From Synechocystis sp. PCC 7509 (lineage in GTDB: Bacteria; Cyanobacteriota; Cyanobacteriia; Cyanobacteriales; Chroococcidiopsidaceae): DNA of 64,000 nt. The notes beneath the pieces are model-generated. The model ran no database searches. It was given only the letters and a program-made list of their open reading frames with translations, and was not told where the DNA came from. Of this stretch, positions 34,673 through 43,615 are shown in pieces. Within the stretch, counting starts at the first letter, position 1. Every line of letters starts with the position of its first letter. The stretch covers positions 124,001 through 188,000 of the forward strand of contig NZ_ALVU02000001.1 in the NCBI RefSeq assembly GCF_000332075.2. The letters run 5' to 3'. Position numbers and translations under genes: made by a program.

Positions 34673-35515
34673 CTATCCAACAGTACGCGCCAACAGCACA
34701 GGACAAGTTGCGTTTACGCGCACGTAGTCTGATAAAGACGAACTAACAAGCCTGTCTATATCCACAAAGTTCTTAGCAATCGTTGGACGGCGATCGGGAG
34801 AACCGATAATTAACAAGTCTGCATCTTGTTCTTCAACTAAGCGACAAATTTCTTCGCCGGGTTTACCTGCAACCGTGATCGCACGAGGTTGGATTCCTTG
34901 TTTTTTTGCTTCTGCTATTGCTGGAGCTAAAACTGGGTTTTTCTCGGCACTTGTTGCTACGTCGCTAGCTTTGCCATTTTTATCGACGTTAGCCAAAATC
35001 AATTGACCGCCTTTAATATCTCTAACTAGAAATAATGCCAGTTGCAAACACTGTTTTGTAGCTTCCGAATCATCTAGTGCTACCATTACGCGCTTAATTT
35101 TTTTAACGTAAATGTCATCTTTTACTAGCAACATTGGGCGTGATGACAATTGAAAAACGTACTGGCTAACAGAATTTGCTAAAATCGATTGCAAGCGTTT
35201 TAATCCCCGCGAACCCATAATAATTAAGTCGGCATTTACTTCGTCAGCTACTTGACAAACGACATCTTTAGGATCTCCTTGGCGCAAAATAGCCGTAACT
35301 TTATTAGCATCTAAGTTTACTGTCTCAATTGCTGCGCCTAAAATCTTGCCTCCTTCTTCCCATTTGCTAGTCATAACTTGAGCGGAAGCTTGAGCGGGGA
35401 CAACGTGTAAAACTGTTACCTCTGCTTGTTGAATTGCTGGTATTTCCTTCAAAGTTTTGAGCATTTCTTCAGCGTGTCCTAGTCCAGAAACCGCTAATAA
35501 TATTTTTTTTATCAT
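34673..35515 (-). CDS. Tandem universal stress protein (two UspA domains)
   Basis: This 280-residue cytosolic protein has two Usp domains (about 1-140 and 145-280). The G-2X-G-9X-G(S/T) nucleotide-binding pattern is visible as MGSRGLKRLQSILANSVS in the first and IGSPDRRPTIAKN...SSLSDYV in the second, the second being less canonical. Usp proteins respond to stress and bind ATP or other nucleotides. It faces psbM tail-to-tail. Confidence 0.9.
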   Translation of the reverse strand: MIKKILLAVSGLGHAEEMLKTLKEIPAIQQAEVTVLHVVPAQASAQVMTSKWEEGGKILGAAIETVNLDANKVTAILRQGDPKDVVCQVADEVNADLIIMGSRGLKRLQSILANSVSQYVFQLSSRPMLLVKDDIYVKKIKRVMVALDDSEATKQCLQLALFLVRDIKGGQLILANVDKNGKASDVATSAEKNPVLAPAIAEAKKQGIQPRAITVAGKPGEEICRLVEEQDADLLIIGSPDRRPTIAKNFVDIDRLVSSSLSDYVRVNATCPVLLARTVG

Positions 35516-35766
35516 TGACCTACCTATTACGAGTTATTATCATTTTTTACAATTCCTCACTCTTATGGAGGAATTTTTAGATTTTGAGCCGCTAATTTAT
35601 AGCTTTGGGCTTAAGTATTTAATCATAAAAGATCCTGTGAACCTTGCTATCTAAATTTGACGATTTGTTATTTTTAATAATTATGATAAAAATTAAATTT
35701 GCTGTTAGTTTTGAATACAGTTAAAGGTAATTTTGTCTAGCTAATTTAGTTAAAAATAATAAAGTT

Positions 35767-37302
35767 ATGGACAAACAGAGAGAAATTGAGCAATTTGTAG
35801 TCAGCGCCCAGCAAATGCGAGACATTGAAGGGCGGATATTTGCCGCCGGAATGCCTGTAGCAGCATTAATGGAAAAAGTGGGATTAGCGATCGCCCGCAA
35901 ATTTACAGAAATGTTCCAAACCCAACGAATTGGGGTATTAGTAGGCTCTGGACATAATGGCGGTGATGCTTTGGTGGTGGCGCGTGAGTTATATTATCGC
36001 GGCTACAAGGTAGTTTTTTTTAGTCCCTTTTCTAAATATAAAGACTTAACTGCTAGTCACGCTCAGTATGTAGAAAGCTTAGGTATAGAGCGTTGCGACA
36101 GTATAGAAAAGCTATTAAACCAATCAGATGTATTAATTGAGGGATTGTTTGGCTTTGGTTTAGAGCGCGATATTATGGGGGATATTGCCAAGGCGATTTC
36201 TAGCATTAACCAATCTTCACTACCAGTTATTAGCCTCGATTTACCTTCTGGGTTACACACCGATACTGGGGAAGTGTTGGGAATAGCAATTAAAGCAACC
36301 TATACTTTTTGCTTGGGATTGTGGAAACTTGGCTTACTTCAAGATTGCGCCTTAGATTATGTTGGTAAAGCGCAACTGATAGATTTTGATATTCCTGTAA
36401 CCGATATTTATGCTGTATTAGGGGAAACGCCGAAGATAAAGCGAATTACTACAGAGTTTGCGATCGCATTATTACCTTTACGTCGTCCACCCGTTACACA
36501 TAAATACAAGCAAGGACATTTACTATTAATTTGTGGTTCTACTCGTTATGCTGGCGGGGCAATTTTAACTGGATTAGGCGCGAGAGCAAGTGGTGTAGGA
36601 ATGCTATCAATTGCCGTTCCCGAATCGCTAAAACCCTTATTAGTGGCTCAATTGCCCGAAGCTTTAATTATAGGATGCCCAGAAACCGAGCTTGGCGCGA
36701 TCGCCCAATTACAATTACCAGCAAAAACTAACTTAGATTCCTTTGATGCAATTTCCTGCGGCCCTGGTTTAACTTTTGAAGCCACGCCGATAATTCAAGA
36801 AGTATTAGGTTGCAATTGTCCGTTAATTCTCGATGCAGATGGTTTAAATATTTTGGCAGAATTAGGAACTACGCCTACTTTAGCCAAGCGACAAGGAAAA
36901 ACAATTCTTACTCCTCACACCGGAGAATTTAAGCGTTTATTTCCCGATTTAGGCGCTCTAGATTCTAATGAATCTGTTATTAACGCCGCTAAAACCAGCA
37001 AAGCTGTAGTTTTATTAAAAGGTGCTAGAACTACAATCGCTTCCCCCGATGGATTAGTTTGGATCAACCCCGAAAGTACCCCAGCTTTGGCGCGTGGCGG
37101 TAGTGGCGATGTGCTAACAGGGTTAATGGGTGGATTGGTGGCTCAACAATCTACCCGTTCTCTAGAGGAAATCGCCGCCGTTGCTGCTTGGTGGCATTCT
37201 CAAGCCGGAATTAAAGCGGCGGCTAACCGCACCCAAATGGGAGTAGATGCCTATACATTGACACAATACTTACTCCCATTTTTGGCAGATATTAAATGTT
37301 AA
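35767..37302 (+). CDS. nnr: Bifunctional NAD(P)HX epimerase / ADP-dependent dehydratase
   Basis: This 511-residue repair enzyme restores NAD(P)H from its damaged hydrates. The N-terminal YjeF_N epimerase domain (about 1-215) has GSGHNGGDALVVAREL. The C-terminal ribokinase-like dehydratase (about 230-505) has HKYKQGHLL, LDADGLN, LTPHTGEFKRL and ARGGSGDVLTG with the catalytic Asp. Its last 11 bases overlap the convergent ndh gene. Confidence 0.95.
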   Translation: MDKQREIEQFVVSAQQMRDIEGRIFAAGMPVAALMEKVGLAIARKFTEMFQTQRIGVLVGSGHNGGDALVVARELYYRGYKVVFFSPFSKYKDLTASHAQYVESLGIERCDSIEKLLNQSDVLIEGLFGFGLERDIMGDIAKAISSINQSSLPVISLDLPSGLHTDTGEVLGIAIKATYTFCLGLWKLGLLQDCALDYVGKAQLIDFDIPVTDIYAVLGETPKIKRITTEFAIALLPLRRPPVTHKYKQGHLLLICGSTRYAGGAILTGLGARASGVGMLSIAVPESLKPLLVAQLPEALIIGCPETELGAIAQLQLPAKTNLDSFDAISCGPGLTFEATPIIQEVLGCNCPLILDADGLNILAELGTTPTLAKRQGKTILTPHTGEFKRLFPDLGALDSNESVINAAKTSKAVVLLKGARTTIASPDGLVWINPESTPALARGGSGDVLTGLMGGLVAQQSTRSLEEIAAVAAWWHSQAGIKAAANRTQMGVDAYTLTQYLLPFLADIKC

Positions 37303-38641
37303 CTGCTGTTTTGTTATTTATTGGCGGATAGCGATCGCTTTTACTATCAACTAAGGAATCTTCCCCCGTAATTAAACGCGCTCCTCGGTTGCGAGTCCAA
37401 TAATTCCAACCCCACTGAAGCATGACAACTAATTTGTTGTCAAATTCAATCAAAAAGTAGATATGGACAAATACCCAAGTTAGCCAAGCTAAAATCCCTG
37501 AAAACTTAATAAAACCTAAATCTACTACGGCGGAATTTCTGCCAATTACTGCCAAACTACCTCGATCTAAGTAACGAAAGGGAACAGATTGTTTACCTTC
37601 AATCGTGTTTTGAATCAACTTAGCAACATAGCTCCCTTCTTGCATCGCCACAGGTGCAACCCCTGGTAATGGCTTACCGTTTTGGTGAGAAAAACTTGCC
37701 AAATCCCCCACTACAAAAATATTGGGATAACTTGGTACGCTTAAATCCGATGCTACAACGACTCTACCAACGCGATCGAGTTCTGCTCCTGTTTTTTCGG
37801 CGATAATTGCCCCCATTGGCGAAGCTTTGACCCCGGCAGCCCATAAAATTGTTTTTGCGGGGATTTGTTCAACTTTGTCATCCTGGCGCATAGTTACAAT
37901 ATCGTCACTAATATCTGTAACTAGCGCTTTTGTCTTCACTGTTACGCCCAATTTTGTTAAAGATACTGCGGCTTTGGCGGATAAATCTGGGGTATAAGGC
38001 GGGAGAATGCGCTCCATCCCTTCAATCAACAAAACTTGCGCTTCGGAGGTGTCAATGTTGCGAAAATCTTTTTTTAAGGTGCTATAAGCAAGTTCGGCGA
38101 TCGCCCCAGCCAGTTCTACCCCGGTTGGCCCGCCGCCTACTACCACAAAAGTTAACCAAGCGCGGCGTTTTTCGATATCCGTTTCTTTTTCCGCCGCTTC
38201 AAAAGCTACAAAGATTTTGCGGCGCATTTCTAACGCATCTTCTACGGTTTTCAATCCTGGGGCAACTTGTTCCCAGTTGTCATTGCCAAAATAGTGATGG
38301 CTAACGCCTGTAGCTACAATCAAACTATCGTAGGTTAGCTCTTGGTTTTGTAAGGTAACTTTTTTTTCTTGGGGATTAATATCTAATACCTCACCCATCA
38401 GCACTTGAGTATTTTTGCTGTGATTGAGTACCGATCGCAGAGGCGAAGAAATATCCGCCGGGGATAACGTACCTGTAGCAACTTGGTAAAGTAATGGTTG
38501 AAATAAATGGAAGTTGCGCTTATCAATTAAAGTAACGAAAACATTTTTGTCTCGGCTCAAAGCTTTAGCTGCGTACAGTCCGCCAAAGCCGCCACCAACA
38601 ACTACCACATGATGAGGAGATTGATTCTCAGCATTTATCAT
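37292..38641 (-). CDS. Type 2 NADH dehydrogenase (NDH-2), FAD-dependent
   Basis: This 449-residue flavoprotein oxidises NAD(P)H and reduces quinone without pumping protons. FAD fold GGGFGGLYAAKAL is near 16-28, NAD fold VVVGGGPTGVELAGA near 165-179, and the ATG-type FAD contact VVGDLAS near 308. QEGSYVAKLI and the amphipathic C-terminal segment (SGILAWLTWVFVHIYFLIEF) fit peripheral membrane attachment. It probably resembles cyanobacterial NdbA/NdbB-type enzymes. Confidence 0.92.
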   Translation of the reverse strand: MINAENQSPHHVVVVGGGFGGLYAAKALSRDKNVFVTLIDKRNFHLFQPLLYQVATGTLSPADISSPLRSVLNHSKNTQVLMGEVLDINPQEKKVTLQNQELTYDSLIVATGVSHHYFGNDNWEQVAPGLKTVEDALEMRRKIFVAFEAAEKETDIEKRRAWLTFVVVGGGPTGVELAGAIAELAYSTLKKDFRNIDTSEAQVLLIEGMERILPPYTPDLSAKAAVSLTKLGVTVKTKALVTDISDDIVTMRQDDKVEQIPAKTILWAAGVKASPMGAIIAEKTGAELDRVGRVVVASDLSVPSYPNIFVVGDLASFSHQNGKPLPGVAPVAMQEGSYVAKLIQNTIEGKQSVPFRYLDRGSLAVIGRNSAVVDLGFIKFSGILAWLTWVFVHIYFLIEFDNKLVVMLQWGWNYWTRNRGARLITGEDSLVDSKSDRYPPINNKTAVNI

Positions 38642-38762
38642 TGCAAGTTACGTGTAGAAATGTCTTTATAAGTATTTATACTACTTTACATTATTTTACT
38701 TGCAATGAGCGTAGCGATCGCTACAGGTAGATTAATTAAGCACTTTAGGTGACAAAAGATAG

Positions 38763-39158
38763 TTAAGAAATCAGCCAAAAACCATTTTTTTGCCAGTATT
38801 GCTTCTCCAAAATTTGTTCTAGCTGCTCCTCAGAAATGATACTTTTTTCTATCAAAAGTTCGCCTAGTCTTTTATGGCTGTGGTTTTGCTCTATTAGAGA
38901 TTCTTCAAGTTGAGCTTGAGAAACTAAGTTGTTTTGCAATAAAATTTTTCCTATCAGCATATTCTGCTCAATCAGTACGCCATCAAGCTCAACTTCAGAA
39001 ATCATATTTCGTTCTACCAAAATCTCGCCTAGCTTTTTTGTGCTGTTAAGCTGTTCTAGTAAAGCTCGTTCTAGTTCAAATTCTGAAATTAATTTTTTAC
39101 GAACTAGCATTTGTCCTAGAAAAGCTTTTTCTATACGGTCAATAGTTTTGGTTAACAT
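38763..39158 (-). CDS. Tandem helical-repeat protein, GspE/MshE N-domain-like
   Basis: This 131-residue protein is made of about four repeats of roughly 28 residues with the pattern LG.(I/L)L(V/I)E.(N/K).IS..(E/Q)L(E)..L.EQ, as in LGEILVERNMISEVELDGVL and LGELLIEKSIISEEQLEQIL. This resembles the small helical N-terminal domain of type II secretion/type IV pilus ATPases (T2SSE_N, MshEN), which in some proteins binds cyclic di-GMP. No ATPase domain is attached. It could be a stand-alone adaptor for pilus or signalling proteins. The third unit is short. Confidence 0.65.
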   Translation of the reverse strand: MLTKTIDRIEKAFLGQMLVRKKLISEFELERALLEQLNSTKKLGEILVERNMISEVELDGVLIEQNMLIGKILLQNNLVSQAQLEESLIEQNHSHKRLGELLIEKSIISEEQLEQILEKQYWQKNGFWLIS

Positions 39159-39418
39159 AATTGATTATTAGCTACAGGTATTTTTGTAGAGAACTATTAT
39201 AGTTGAAAAATATGCTAACCTCAGAATTACTAATATTTTATTTACATTTTAGAGAGTTATCTTACCTCTAAAACTCTTGGAGTCAGAAGCATTTATCCAA
39301 ATATTGCTGTTTGCCTAACTTCAAAGCTATGTAATAGGATGTAAGCTCCATCGCTAATCAATCTTAATAGCTGAATTTAGCCTTAAATTCAGTCTTTTTT
39401 GTAACAATTTTACCCATG

Positions 39419-39440
39419 AAAAAACCCGGCTTTAACCGGG
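39419..39440 (-). terminator. Intrinsic terminator of the leftward membrane-protein gene
   Basis: On the minus strand CCCGG-TTAAAG-CCGGG is followed by six T residues (complement of 39419-39424). Strong GC stem and T-run. Confidence 0.85.
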
Positions 39441-39487
39441 CAGATTGATGCACTCTCTTGAGCGAAACTTTTGTCTCGTGCAATCTT
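39419..39487 (-). ncRNA. Candidate 3'-UTR-derived small RNA
   Basis: Just after the stop of the leftward membrane-protein gene, the RNA could fold with AGATTGCAC (39478-39486) pairing with GTGCATCAATCT (39441-39452, with a small bulge). An inner GAGAC/GTTTC-like stem is possible, and the terminator above follows at once. The structured stem plus terminator resembles Hfq-independent 3'-end small RNAs. No known family was recognised. Confidence 0.4.
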
Positions 39488-39489
39488 TG

Positions 39490-39861
39490 CTACTTAAGGT
39501 CGCACGTTAGAGGACAAGCTGCATAAACAGAAGTGTGTGCATTATCTACCTCACCATGCAGCCAGCTTAACCATGTAACTTCTGTAGGATGGATGCCCTT
39601 AAAAGTTAAAATACTAGCGCCAGAAATTACTGCCAACACATTCAAACCAATTAAGCTACCAGCTACTAACAAAACTGCACTAATTGGCATTACTGACTGA
39701 AGAATGACCGATAGCAAAGCACCAACAGTAGCCATCAAAACTACTAAAGGAAAACCTACCACTAGCAAGCATACAGCTAAAGTAAATGTCCAAATTAAAA
39801 AGCTTTTCACCATAAATAAAGAATAAGTTTTTCTTAGACTGGAGCTTTGAGCTAGAGCCAT
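39490..39861 (-). CDS. Small multi-spanning membrane protein, function unknown
   Basis: This 123-residue protein has three predicted helices: about 16-46 (MVKSFLIWTFTLAVCLLVVG onward), 48-70 and 72-95. A short C-terminal tail ends in the Cys-containing VYAACPLTCDLK. The start ATG 39861 has GGAGG about 5 nt upstream (CCTCC on the plus strand, 39867-39871). No domain was recognised. It is monocistronic, with a strong terminator and a candidate small RNA in its 3' region. Confidence 0.6.
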   Translation of the reverse strand: MALAQSSSLRKTYSLFMVKSFLIWTFTLAVCLLVVGFPLVVLMATVGALLSVILQSVMPISAVLLVAGSLIGLNVLAVISGASILTFKGIHPTEVTWLSWLHGEVDNAHTSVYAACPLTCDLK

Positions 39862-40512
39862 GATTTACCTCCAAAGGTAATAATAATTTTAAGTTGAGTA
39901 ATATTTCTATTCCGCTAGAAACTTCTAGGCGTGCCATTAAAAATTAGTATATAGAAACTGTCCCTAAGTATGATCGATTAGTTATTAAAATTTACAATTA
40001 ATATTCAACGTTTATGAACAAGAAGTTTCAATAAAGTTGGTTTCAACCCTTCTACTTTCGCTCTGTCTTTAATTGCAAGTGTCAGAGTCCTTTATGCTTA
40101 TGAGTTACAACTTTTTAAGTCAATTAATTCTAGTTTAGATTTATCGGCTTTAGATTGAGATTAAATAGTTTATTAAGAATTAGCTTAATATTTCTTATAA
40201 CTAGGAATTTTTTCTCTCATAATTGCCTGATGTAACCAAAGTAGAGATGTTACAGCGACACCTTTATAGATAAAAATCGCTTGGCTGATAATTTGGGTCG
40301 CATTTTGGGAAGAATAGCTGCATGGGAGGCGATTGTTGGACTCGATCGCCTCCTATGTAGGGGGAAACAATAACGCGCCTACGTCTAGCACTCAAGCTAG
40401 GCTAAAGTTAATCGCTTTTTAATTGATTGGCTTTAGCTGTTAGAGCGATTTATGGAATCGCCCATTTTATATTGACATTCATCTAAGTACACCTAAAAGC
40501 AGCCATACGTAT
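39862..40512. other. Intergenic region (650 bp) between the membrane protein and pilT
   Basis: No coding frame is supported. It holds the leftward gene's promoter region and a probable long pilT leader. Two hairpins are visible: GGAGGCGAT (40325-40333) with ATCGCCTCC (40345-40353), and GCGATT (40445-40450) with AATCGC (40456-40461), the latter about 50 bp before the pilT start. Confidence 0.5.
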
Positions 40513-41874
40513 ATGACAGACTCGCACAACAAATTAAATTCGATTCCGACAGACTCCCGTCTACCACCGCCACCACCACCAAGACAAAAAGTCAATGCTG
40601 GTATGCAACAACAGTCTTTATCAGCCCTAGGAAGTTCTAACGCTCAGGTTGATGATTATTTGGCACCTTTACCGCCAACGTCCGCTCATCAGCCAGCGCC
40701 TTTACCGCCAACGTCCGCTCATCAGCCAGCGCCTTTACCGCCAACGTCTGCTCATCAGCCAGCGCCTTTACCCAAGGCTCAAGCACCGCGTTCTAGCTTT
40801 GGGAAAGATGTACAACCAACCTTAGAAAAATTGGTTTATGAGGCCTACGAACAAGGAGCTTCAGACTTACATTTGGGCGTAGGTGAAACACCTCGTTTCC
40901 GCGAACGCGGTTACATTGTCATTAGCCAGTATCCAGAAACTGATGAAGCTACCTTTTATAGCTGGCTAAGAGAAATTCTCAACGAAGACCAAATTGAGAA
41001 GTTTCAAGCTCATATGGAGTACGACGGTGCTATTCAGTATGAGGGATTGGTGCGGGTGCGGATTAACATCTTTATATCGCTAAACGGGCCGGCGATGGTA
41101 ATGCGATTAATTCCCTTAAAAATTCTCAACATGGAACAACTAGGTTTACCGCCAGTTTTCCGGGATTTGTGTCACTACCAAAAAGGCTTGATTTTAGTTA
41201 CAGGGCCAACGGGTTCTGGTAAGTCTACAACAATGGCAGCAATGATTGACTATATCAATAGAGAAATGCCTAAAAATATCATCTCTATTGAAGATCCGGT
41301 GGAATTTGTGCATAAAAGTCAAAAATCATTGATCAAGCAAAGAGAAGTAGGCATTCACACTTTAGAGTTTGACAAGGCTTTGAAAGCATCGTTACGGGAA
41401 GATCCTGACATTATTTTAATTGGGGAAATGCGCGATCGCGAAACTGTAAATACTGCCATCAAAGCCGCACAAACTGGACACTTAGTTTTTGGGACTCTCC
41501 ATACCAACGGCGCTGTTAAAACTATTGAGCGGATTCTCAACCTTTACAACCCTGATGAACAAGCACCTATGCGCATACAAGTCGGGGAGTCTTTAGTGGC
41601 GGTAATTTCTCAAAGCTTAGTCAGAACTACCGATCGCAAACGAGCGGCAATTCATGAAATTATGATTAATACTGATGCCATCAAAGACTACATCTTGCGT
41701 AATGAAGTAGAAGAAGTAGAATCTATTATTCCCCGATGTAACTTTGAAGGGATGTGTACCATGAACCAGTCAATCTACCGACTTTATGAAGAAGGTAGGA
41801 TTACCGAAGAAACAGCTTTAGAATCTTCGCCCAAGCCAAATGAAATGGCGCAAATTCTCCGAGGTAGAGCTTAA
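40513..41874 (+). CDS. pilT: Type IV pilus retraction ATPase, PilT family
   Basis: This 453-residue cytosolic hexameric ATPase powers pilus retraction and twitching motility. An N-terminal disordered segment (about 1-95) is very Pro-rich and contains three 11-residue PLPPTSAHQPA repeats. The PilT core starts at LVYEAYEQGASDLHLGVG. Walker A GPTGSGKST is at about 230-238, Asp box EDPVEF, Walker B ILIGEMRD and the His box AAQTGHLVFGTLHTN follow. The C-terminal AIRAG-type helix is replaced by RAAIHEIMINTDAI. The long Pro-rich leader and divergent pilus-binding residues suggest a secondary, PilT2-like paralogue. Confidence 0.9.
   Translation: MTDSHNKLNSIPTDSRLPPPPPPRQKVNAGMQQQSLSALGSSNAQVDDYLAPLPPTSAHQPAPLPPTSAHQPAPLPPTSAHQPAPLPKAQAPRSSFGKDVQPTLEKLVYEAYEQGASDLHLGVGETPRFRERGYIVISQYPETDEATFYSWLREILNEDQIEKFQAHMEYDGAIQYEGLVRVRINIFISLNGPAMVMRLIPLKILNMEQLGLPPVFRDLCHYQKGLILVTGPTGSGKSTTMAAMIDYINREMPKNIISIEDPVEFVHKSQKSLIKQREVGIHTLEFDKALKASLREDPDIILIGEMRDRETVNTAIKAAQTGHLVFGTLHTNGAVKTIERILNLYNPDEQAPMRIQVGESLVAVISQSLVRTTDRKRAAIHEIMINTDAIKDYILRNEVEEVESIIPRCNFEGMCTMNQSIYRLYEEGRITEETALESSPKPNEMAQILRGRA
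40666..40764 (+). repeat. Tandem 33-bp repeat (three units) in pilT
   Basis: Three consecutive 33-bp units, starting CCTTTACCGCCAACG and ending CATCAGCCAGCG, differ by a single C/T and keep the reading frame. A partial fourth unit follows. Near-identity implies recent slippage and likely length variation between strains. Confidence 0.9.
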
Positions 41875-41959
41875 ACAGTTTCTACAAGCAAATTAGTTAG
41901 ATTCCTTGCCAAATATAGCTTAACCGCATTTTTTGTCAGGCTAAAAAACTAATTGCTAT

Positions 41960-41965
41960 TATAAT
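41960..41965 (+). promoter_or_regulatory. -10 box TATAAT of the 6S RNA
   Basis: Perfect TATAAT about 7 nt before the first paired base of the RNA, placing transcription start near 41972. Confidence 0.65.
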
Positions 41966-41971
41966 AAATAA

Positions 41972-42159
41972 GGTTGCGCTGCGACGTTGGTGACTGCCAA
42001 TAATGTTTTTGATCTATGTTTTGTCCGATAAGGGAATCAAAACGTTTCGGCAGCAGTAAACCGGGCTTGTACCCGGAAACTTCAAGCTAAACGCCCCGAT
42101 ACCCACCTGGTTTTACCAGGTCTAAAACTGAGGTAAGACGGCGTTGCGGTCAACTTTTT
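41972..42159 (+). ncRNA. ssrS: 6S RNA (RNA polymerase regulator)
   Basis: About 185 nt between pilT and rodA with no coding potential. The ends pair (GGTTG near 41972 with CAAC at 42151-42154), and CTGCGACG near 41979 can pair with CGGCGTTGCGG near 42140. Inner hairpins CCGGGCTTGTACCCGG and CACCTGGTTTTACCAGGT are obvious, and CTTCAAGC...ACGCCCCGATACCCACCT matches my memory of cyanobacterial 6S sequences. The RNA mimics an open promoter and binds sigma-70 polymerase. A TTTTT follows at 42155-42159. A perfect -10 box precedes it. Confidence 0.72.
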
Positions 42160-42329
42160 AAATAACATTCCTTGAACACAAAAGGTTTGTCATCAGTCTT
42201 TAGTCAATAGTTATCTGTCCCATCAAGTACAAAGAGTAATTAATTTTGCTCTTTTTTGAGGTGTAATTCAGGAAAGCTTAGGAGTAGTGCTATAAAACTT
42301 AGGACTACTTTATTTGACTTGTTCGCCAA

Positions 42330-43592
42330 ATGCTATTGCGAAATCTATTGTTTAAAATTCGCTCACCCTACTTATTTTCAGGCTGGAAGCAAATAGATTT
42401 ATGGCTGCTGGGTTTGTGCGTGATTGTAACGCTGTTTGGCGGCATGATGATTCGCAGCGCCGAATTAAACCAAGGACTTACCGACTGGTGGCAGCATTGG
42501 CTTGTAGGCGGCGTAGGCTTAACGATCGCTCTATTAATTGCTCGGTGGCGTTACGAGAACTTGCTGCAATTGCATTGGGTAATTTATGGGCTGACAAATA
42601 TCAGTTTGATAGCGGTGATGATTATTGGGACTACTGCTAAAGGAGCGCAACGTTGGATTGCGGTGGGAGGCTTCAATCTGCAACCATCGGAATTTGCCAA
42701 AGTCGGAGTCATCATCACCTTAGCGGCAATTCTCCACACCAAAACCGCCTCGACAATTCCAGCTTTTATCAAAGCTTTAGCAATTACGTCTGTACCTTGG
42801 GCTTTGGTATTTTTGCAGCCAGACTTAGGTACTTCGCTTGTATTTGGGGCGATTACTTTGGGAATGCTTTACTGGGGAAACGCTAATCCGGGCTGGCTAA
42901 TCTTGCTAGTTTCGCCCTTAGTTTCGATAATTTTGTTTAATGTTTATTTACCAGGCTGGATTGTATGGACGATCGCCATGTGTGCGATCGCATTTTTTAC
43001 CCTACCTTGGAAGTGGATGGGAGCAGTAAGTGCTGTGGCGGTGAACCTTGTAGCCGGGGAATTGGGTAGTTTGCTATGGGGAATATTGAAAGATTACCAA
43101 AAAGACCGGATTATTCTGTTTCTCAATCCCGAAAAAGATCCTCTTGGTGGCGGTTATCATTTGATTCAATCGCGAATTGCGATCGGTGCGGGGGAGAAGT
43201 GGGGACAAGGACTAAATAACGGTACTCAAACTCAGCTTAATTTTATTCCAGAGCAGCATACAGACTTTATTTTCTCCGCCGTTGGGGAAGAATTGGGCTT
43301 TGCAGGCTGCTTGATGGTTTTATTTGTTTTTTGGCTAATTTGCTGGCGTTTGATTCATATTGCTCAAACTGCTAAAGATAATTTTGGTTCTCTATTAGCA
43401 ATTGGCGTGTTGTCAATGTTGGTATTTCAAGTAATCGTAAATATTAGTATGACTATCGGTTTAGCCCCAGTAACGGGCATTCCTTTACCTTGGATTAGCT
43501 ACGGGCGATCGGCAATGCTAACGAACTTTATTGCGATTGGAATTGTGGAATCGGTGGCAAATTATCGCCAACGGGCAATTAGATATTACTAA
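42330..43592 (+). CDS. rodA: RodA, rod-shape peptidoglycan glycosyltransferase (SEDS family)
   Basis: This 420-residue membrane protein has about ten helices. SEDS enzymes polymerise lipid II glycan strands together with a class B PBP. Signature regions are GAQRWI..GGFNLQPSEFAKVG, FLQPDLGTSLVFG, QKDRIILFLNPEKDPLGGGYHLIQS and FIPEQHTDFIFSAVGEELGF. The last contains the conserved Asp/Glu region, and the C-terminus has TGIPLPWISYGRSAML. The length and RodA-type DLG motif separate it from FtsW. Confidence 0.95.
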   Translation: MLLRNLLFKIRSPYLFSGWKQIDLWLLGLCVIVTLFGGMMIRSAELNQGLTDWWQHWLVGGVGLTIALLIARWRYENLLQLHWVIYGLTNISLIAVMIIGTTAKGAQRWIAVGGFNLQPSEFAKVGVIITLAAILHTKTASTIPAFIKALAITSVPWALVFLQPDLGTSLVFGAITLGMLYWGNANPGWLILLVSPLVSIILFNVYLPGWIVWTIAMCAIAFFTLPWKWMGAVSAVAVNLVAGELGSLLWGILKDYQKDRIILFLNPEKDPLGGGYHLIQSRIAIGAGEKWGQGLNNGTQTQLNFIPEQHTDFIFSAVGEELGFAGCLMVLFVFWLICWRLIHIAQTAKDNFGSLLAIGVLSMLVFQVIVNISMTIGLAPVTGIPLPWISYGRSAMLTNFIAIGIVESVANYRQRAIRYY

Positions 43593-43615
43593 AGGCGATC
43601 GCGGAGATTTTACGA

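Noticed and set aside
35566-35654. 30-codon frame between usp and nnr
   Set aside because: It has an ATG but no ribosome site at proper spacing and no recognisable similarity.
40028-40060. GTTTCAA-containing stretch resembling part of a CRISPR repeat
   Set aside because: GTTTCAA occurs here twice by chance but there is no repeat-spacer periodicity, and no cas gene in the window.
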